Source of the DNA: DASSUW01 sp035717845
Lineage (GTDB): Bacteria > Actinomycetota > Thermoleophilia > Solirubrobacterales > Solirubrobacteraceae
DNA: 6,530 nt
Assembly (NCBI GenBank): GCA_035717845.1
Contig: DASTIC010000235.1
Coordinates: forward strand, 1 to 6,530
Direction of reading: 5' to 3'
How positions within the stretch are numbered: the stretch's first letter is position 1; each line of letters opens with the position of its first letter. This document shows, piece by piece, positions 5,073 to 6,530 of the stretch. The notes under the pieces are model-generated. The model made no database searches, was not told the origin of the DNA, and saw only the letters and a program-made list of their open reading frames with translations. Position numbers and translations under genes: made by a program.

Positions 5073-5468
5073 TCACCCGTCGCAGCGGTCGCGCAGGTCG
5101 AAGGCGCGCACGGCGTCCGGCGCGGCGTCCGGCCAGTCGTAGAAGCGCGGGTTCACGCACGTCTCGCCGGCGTGCTCGTACGCCTGCTCGACCCCGAAGC
5201 GGCAGCGCTCGAGCGGCGCCCCGGCGAGCCGCACGGTCCCGAACCCGGCCCGCGTGCGCTCGGCCGCCCGGAACAGCTCGACGTCGATCTCGGTCGCGAA
5301 CACCTGCTGCACGCAGCCCATGTACCGGCGCCCGCTCAGCGGGTCGTCGTAGCTGTAGAGGTTGGGACAGGAGTCGGCCACGCAGGTGGCCGGCGCGATC
5401 ACGCGGTCGCAGAACGTGCCGCACTGCCGGCACTCGTTGATCTCGGTGCGGCGGATGATCCGCGCCAT
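5073..5468 (-). CDS. Cysteine-rich hypothetical protein, 131 aa, probable metal (Zn or Fe-S) binding
   Basis: I do not recognise a named family. Nine cysteines occur in 131 residues: 13, 16, 20, 29, 34, 52, 89, 104 and 129. The N-terminal group (CRQCGTFC, then C29 and C34) has the spacing of a zinc ribbon or Fe-S ligand set. SYDDPLSGRRYMGCVQQVFATEIDVELF follows as a possible second module around C52. There is no signal peptide or membrane helix; the N-terminus MARIIRRTE is basic and short, suggesting a cytosolic protein. The ATG at 5468 is preceded by AGGA 7 nt upstream. That AGGA is part of TAGGAT, which could also be a -10 box. The gene is divergent from the response regulator, with 66 bp between starts, and lies upstream of the 154-aa gene. 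The coding call is good; metal binding is inferred from cysteine spacing. Confidence 0.78.
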   Translation of the reverse strand: MARIIRRTEINECRQCGTFCDRVIAPATCVADSCPNLYSYDDPLSGRRYMGCVQQVFATEIDVELFRAAERTRAGFGTVRLAGAPLERCRFGVEQAYEHAGETCVNPRFYDWPDAAPDAVRAFDLRDRCDG

Positions 5469-5474
5469 CGCGGG

Positions 5475-5480
5475 ATCCTA
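5475..5480 (-). promoter_or_regulatory. TAGGAT: candidate -10 (leaderless) or ribosome site of the Cys-rich gene
   Basis: Read on the minus strand, TAGGAT ends 6 nt before the ATG at 5468. That is exactly where a -10 box would lie if transcription began on the A of ATG. The contained AGGA at 7 nt spacing could equally be a weak Shine-Dalgarno. The sequence alone does not decide between them. Confidence 0.3.
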
Positions 5481-5509
5481 CGCCTGGCGGGGCAGAGAGG
5501 GGGCGAATT

Positions 5510-5523
5510 CCGCGCCGGCGCGG
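5510..5523. promoter_or_regulatory. 14-bp perfect palindrome upstream of the response regulator, possible operator
   Basis: CCGCGCCGGCGCGG equals its own reverse complement. It ends 11 nt before the response-regulator ATG, in the 66-bp divergent gap. It may bind a dimeric regulator. In DNA this GC-rich a palindrome of this length is expected a few times per window by chance. Confidence 0.25.
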
Positions 5524-5534
5524 CTACGGGAGGC

Positions 5535-6263
5535 ATGGGTACCGAGGCTCCGTCGCTCCTGCTGGTGGAGGACGACCCGATCCTCCAGCAGTTCCTGGCC
5601 GAGAATCTGGCCGCCGACGGCTACGAGCTGACGGTGGCCGAGACGGTCCGCGACGGGCTGCGCGAGCTCCAGTACAAGCAGCCCGACCTCGCGATCGTGG
5701 ATCTCGCGCTGCCCGACGGCTCGGGCTTGGAGCTGATCGCGCGCGTGCGCGAGGCCGACGGGCTCTCGCGGCTCGACCCGTCGCTCCCGCTCGTCGTGCT
5801 GTCGGGGCGGGCGAGCGAGCTGGATCGGGTCCGGGCGTTCGAACGCGGCGTCGACGAGTACGTCTGCAAGCCGTTCTCCTACGCCGAGCTGCGTCATCGG
5901 ATCGCCGCGGTGCTGCGCCGCTCGCACGCCCGGCGGCTCGGCGGGCGCCTGCGGGTCGGCGACCTGTCGCTCGACCCCGCCTCGCGCGAGGTCCGTCTGC
6001 GGGGCCGCCGCATCGACCTGTCGGCGAAGGAGTTCGCGCTGCTTCGAGCCCTGGCCGCCGAGCCGACGCGGGTCCTGACGAAGGCGGAGCTGCTGCGCGA
6101 CGTCTGGGGCTTCCGCTCGCTCGGCACGACACGCACGTTGGACAGCCACGCGTGCCGGCTGCGCCAGAAGCTGGGCGCGGAGGGCGATCGGTTCGTCGTC
6201 AACGTGTGGGGCGTCGGCTACCGGCTGGTCGACGGCCCGGCGCTCGAGGAGCCCGCCGCGTGA
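5535..6263 (+). CDS. OmpR/PhoB-family two-component response regulator
   Basis: This 242-aa protein has the normal length for the family. The receiver domain (about residues 7-128) has the acidic pair E12/D13/D14, phosphoacceptor D56 (AIVDLALPDGSG), switch residue S90 (VVLSGR) and K112 (CKPFSYAEL). The C-terminal winged-helix DNA-binding domain (about 137-233) shows LSAKEFALLRALA, VLTKAELLRDVWG, TRTLDSHACRLRQKL and VVNVWGVGYRL. It is expected to bind DNA as a dimer after phosphorylation by the coupled histidine kinase. The ATG at 5535 is chosen because the receiver begins six residues later. GGGAGG lies only 1 nt before it, too close for a normal ribosome site, and no other usable in-frame start is near. 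The stop TGA overlaps the GTG start of the next gene. Target genes cannot be told from the sequence. Confidence 0.95.
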   Translation: MGTEAPSLLLVEDDPILQQFLAENLAADGYELTVAETVRDGLRELQYKQPDLAIVDLALPDGSGLELIARVREADGLSRLDPSLPLVVLSGRASELDRVRAFERGVDEYVCKPFSYAELRHRIAAVLRRSHARRLGGRLRVGDLSLDPASREVRLRGRRIDLSAKEFALLRALAAEPTRVLTKAELLRDVWGFRSLGTTRTLDSHACRLRQKLGAEGDRFVVNVWGVGYRLVDGPALEEPAA

Positions 6264-6530
6264 TCGGACCGCTCCTGTGGGCCGCGGCGCTCGCGCTGCT
6301 GCACGCCGAGGGCCGGCGGCGGTCCGTCCTCGCGGCGCGCGCCGACCACGACGTCCGCGGGCCGCTGTGCACCGCCCGGCTCGCGCTCGAGGGGCTCGAG
6401 CCCTGCGCCCGCGTGGCGGCGATCGACCTCGAGCTGCGTCGCGCCGCGCTCGCCCTCGACGACCTCGGCGCCGCCCGGCGGGGGCGCCGGGCGGCGGTGT
6501 CGCGGGAGCCGGTGGACCTGGGTCGTCTCC
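6260..6530 (+). CDS. Sensor histidine kinase, N-terminal part (runs off window)
   Basis: The frame opens with GTG at 6260, sharing GTGA with the stop of the response regulator, so translation is probably coupled. It stays open to the window end: 90 codons are visible and the ATPase domain lies beyond. The H-box is ADHDVRGPLCTARLALEGL, with phosphoacceptor H30. It reads H-D-V-R-x-P-L where H-E-L-R-x-P-L is usual. A typical second dimerisation helix follows (IDLELRRAALALDDLGAARRG), ending in EPVDLGRL. Only about 29 residues precede the His: a short hydrophobic run (PLLWAAALALL, residues 4-14) and a basic stretch (EGRRRS). There is no room for a periplasmic, PAS or HAMP domain. It should phosphorylate D56 of the upstream regulator. 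Confidence 0.85.
   Translation, partial: MIGPLLWAAALALLHAEGRRRSVLAARADHDVRGPLCTARLALEGLEPCARVAAIDLELRRAALALDDLGAARRGRRAAVSREPVDLGRL

Noticed and set aside
4462..5433. Minus-strand open frame of 323 codons spanning both minus-strand genes
   Set aside because: It overlaps two better-supported genes in another frame. Its Arg-rich composition and lack of a ribosome site mark it as a shadow.

Overview
The window is very GC-rich (roughly 70% by eye) and densely packed, with third codon positions almost all G or C. It looks like a chromosomal stretch from a high-GC actinomycete. The wording of the FolP-like protein (for example DPGPDFAKTPAQT) and of the other genes reminds me of Thermoleophilia/Solirubrobacterales, but that is an impression from memory and not a database result. 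I see no tRNA, rRNA, CRISPR array, insertion sequence or phage gene.

Layout. (1) Bases 1-657, plus strand: the 3' part of an endonuclease/exonuclease/phosphatase-family nuclease that enters from outside the window. (2) Bases 654-2082, minus strand: a likely two-gene operon. A MOSC-domain protein (2082-1321) is followed 31 bp later by a PD-(D/E)XK/NucS-like protein (1289-654) whose catalytic E-x-K reads H-x-T. Its stop codon interlocks with the stop of gene 1 through one shared CTAG. (3) Bases 2100-4323, plus strand: a dihydropteroate synthase (FolP) that starts only 17 bp from the divergent MOSC gene, then an 85-bp gap with a hairpin, then a Rho-family protein. (4) Bases 4324-4526: a convergent intergenic region with two hairpins and a clear drop in GC. 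(5) Bases 4527-5468, minus strand: an unrecognised 154-aa protein and, upstream of it, a 131-aa cysteine-rich protein. (6) Bases 5535-6530, plus strand: an OmpR/PhoB-type response regulator, translationally coupled (GTGA overlap) to a histidine kinase that runs off the window and has almost no N-terminal sensor region.

The most striking item is the Rho-family protein. Its Rho N-terminal helical domain and primary RNA-binding (cold-shock-like) domain are well kept, and a Walker A motif is present. By eye alignment to E. coli Rho, however, the catalytic glutamate, Q-loop, R-loop lysine, arginine-finger position and C-terminal tail are replaced or deleted. It may be an RNA-binding Rho paralogue with no working helicase motor, and the genome would then need a second, canonical rho. 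A second protein in the window, the NucS-like one, also keeps its fold motifs but has lost catalytic residues.

The genes do not form one obvious pathway. The clear functional units are the two-component pair at the right end and, more weakly, the MOSC/NucS-like operon and the folP/rho-like tandem.
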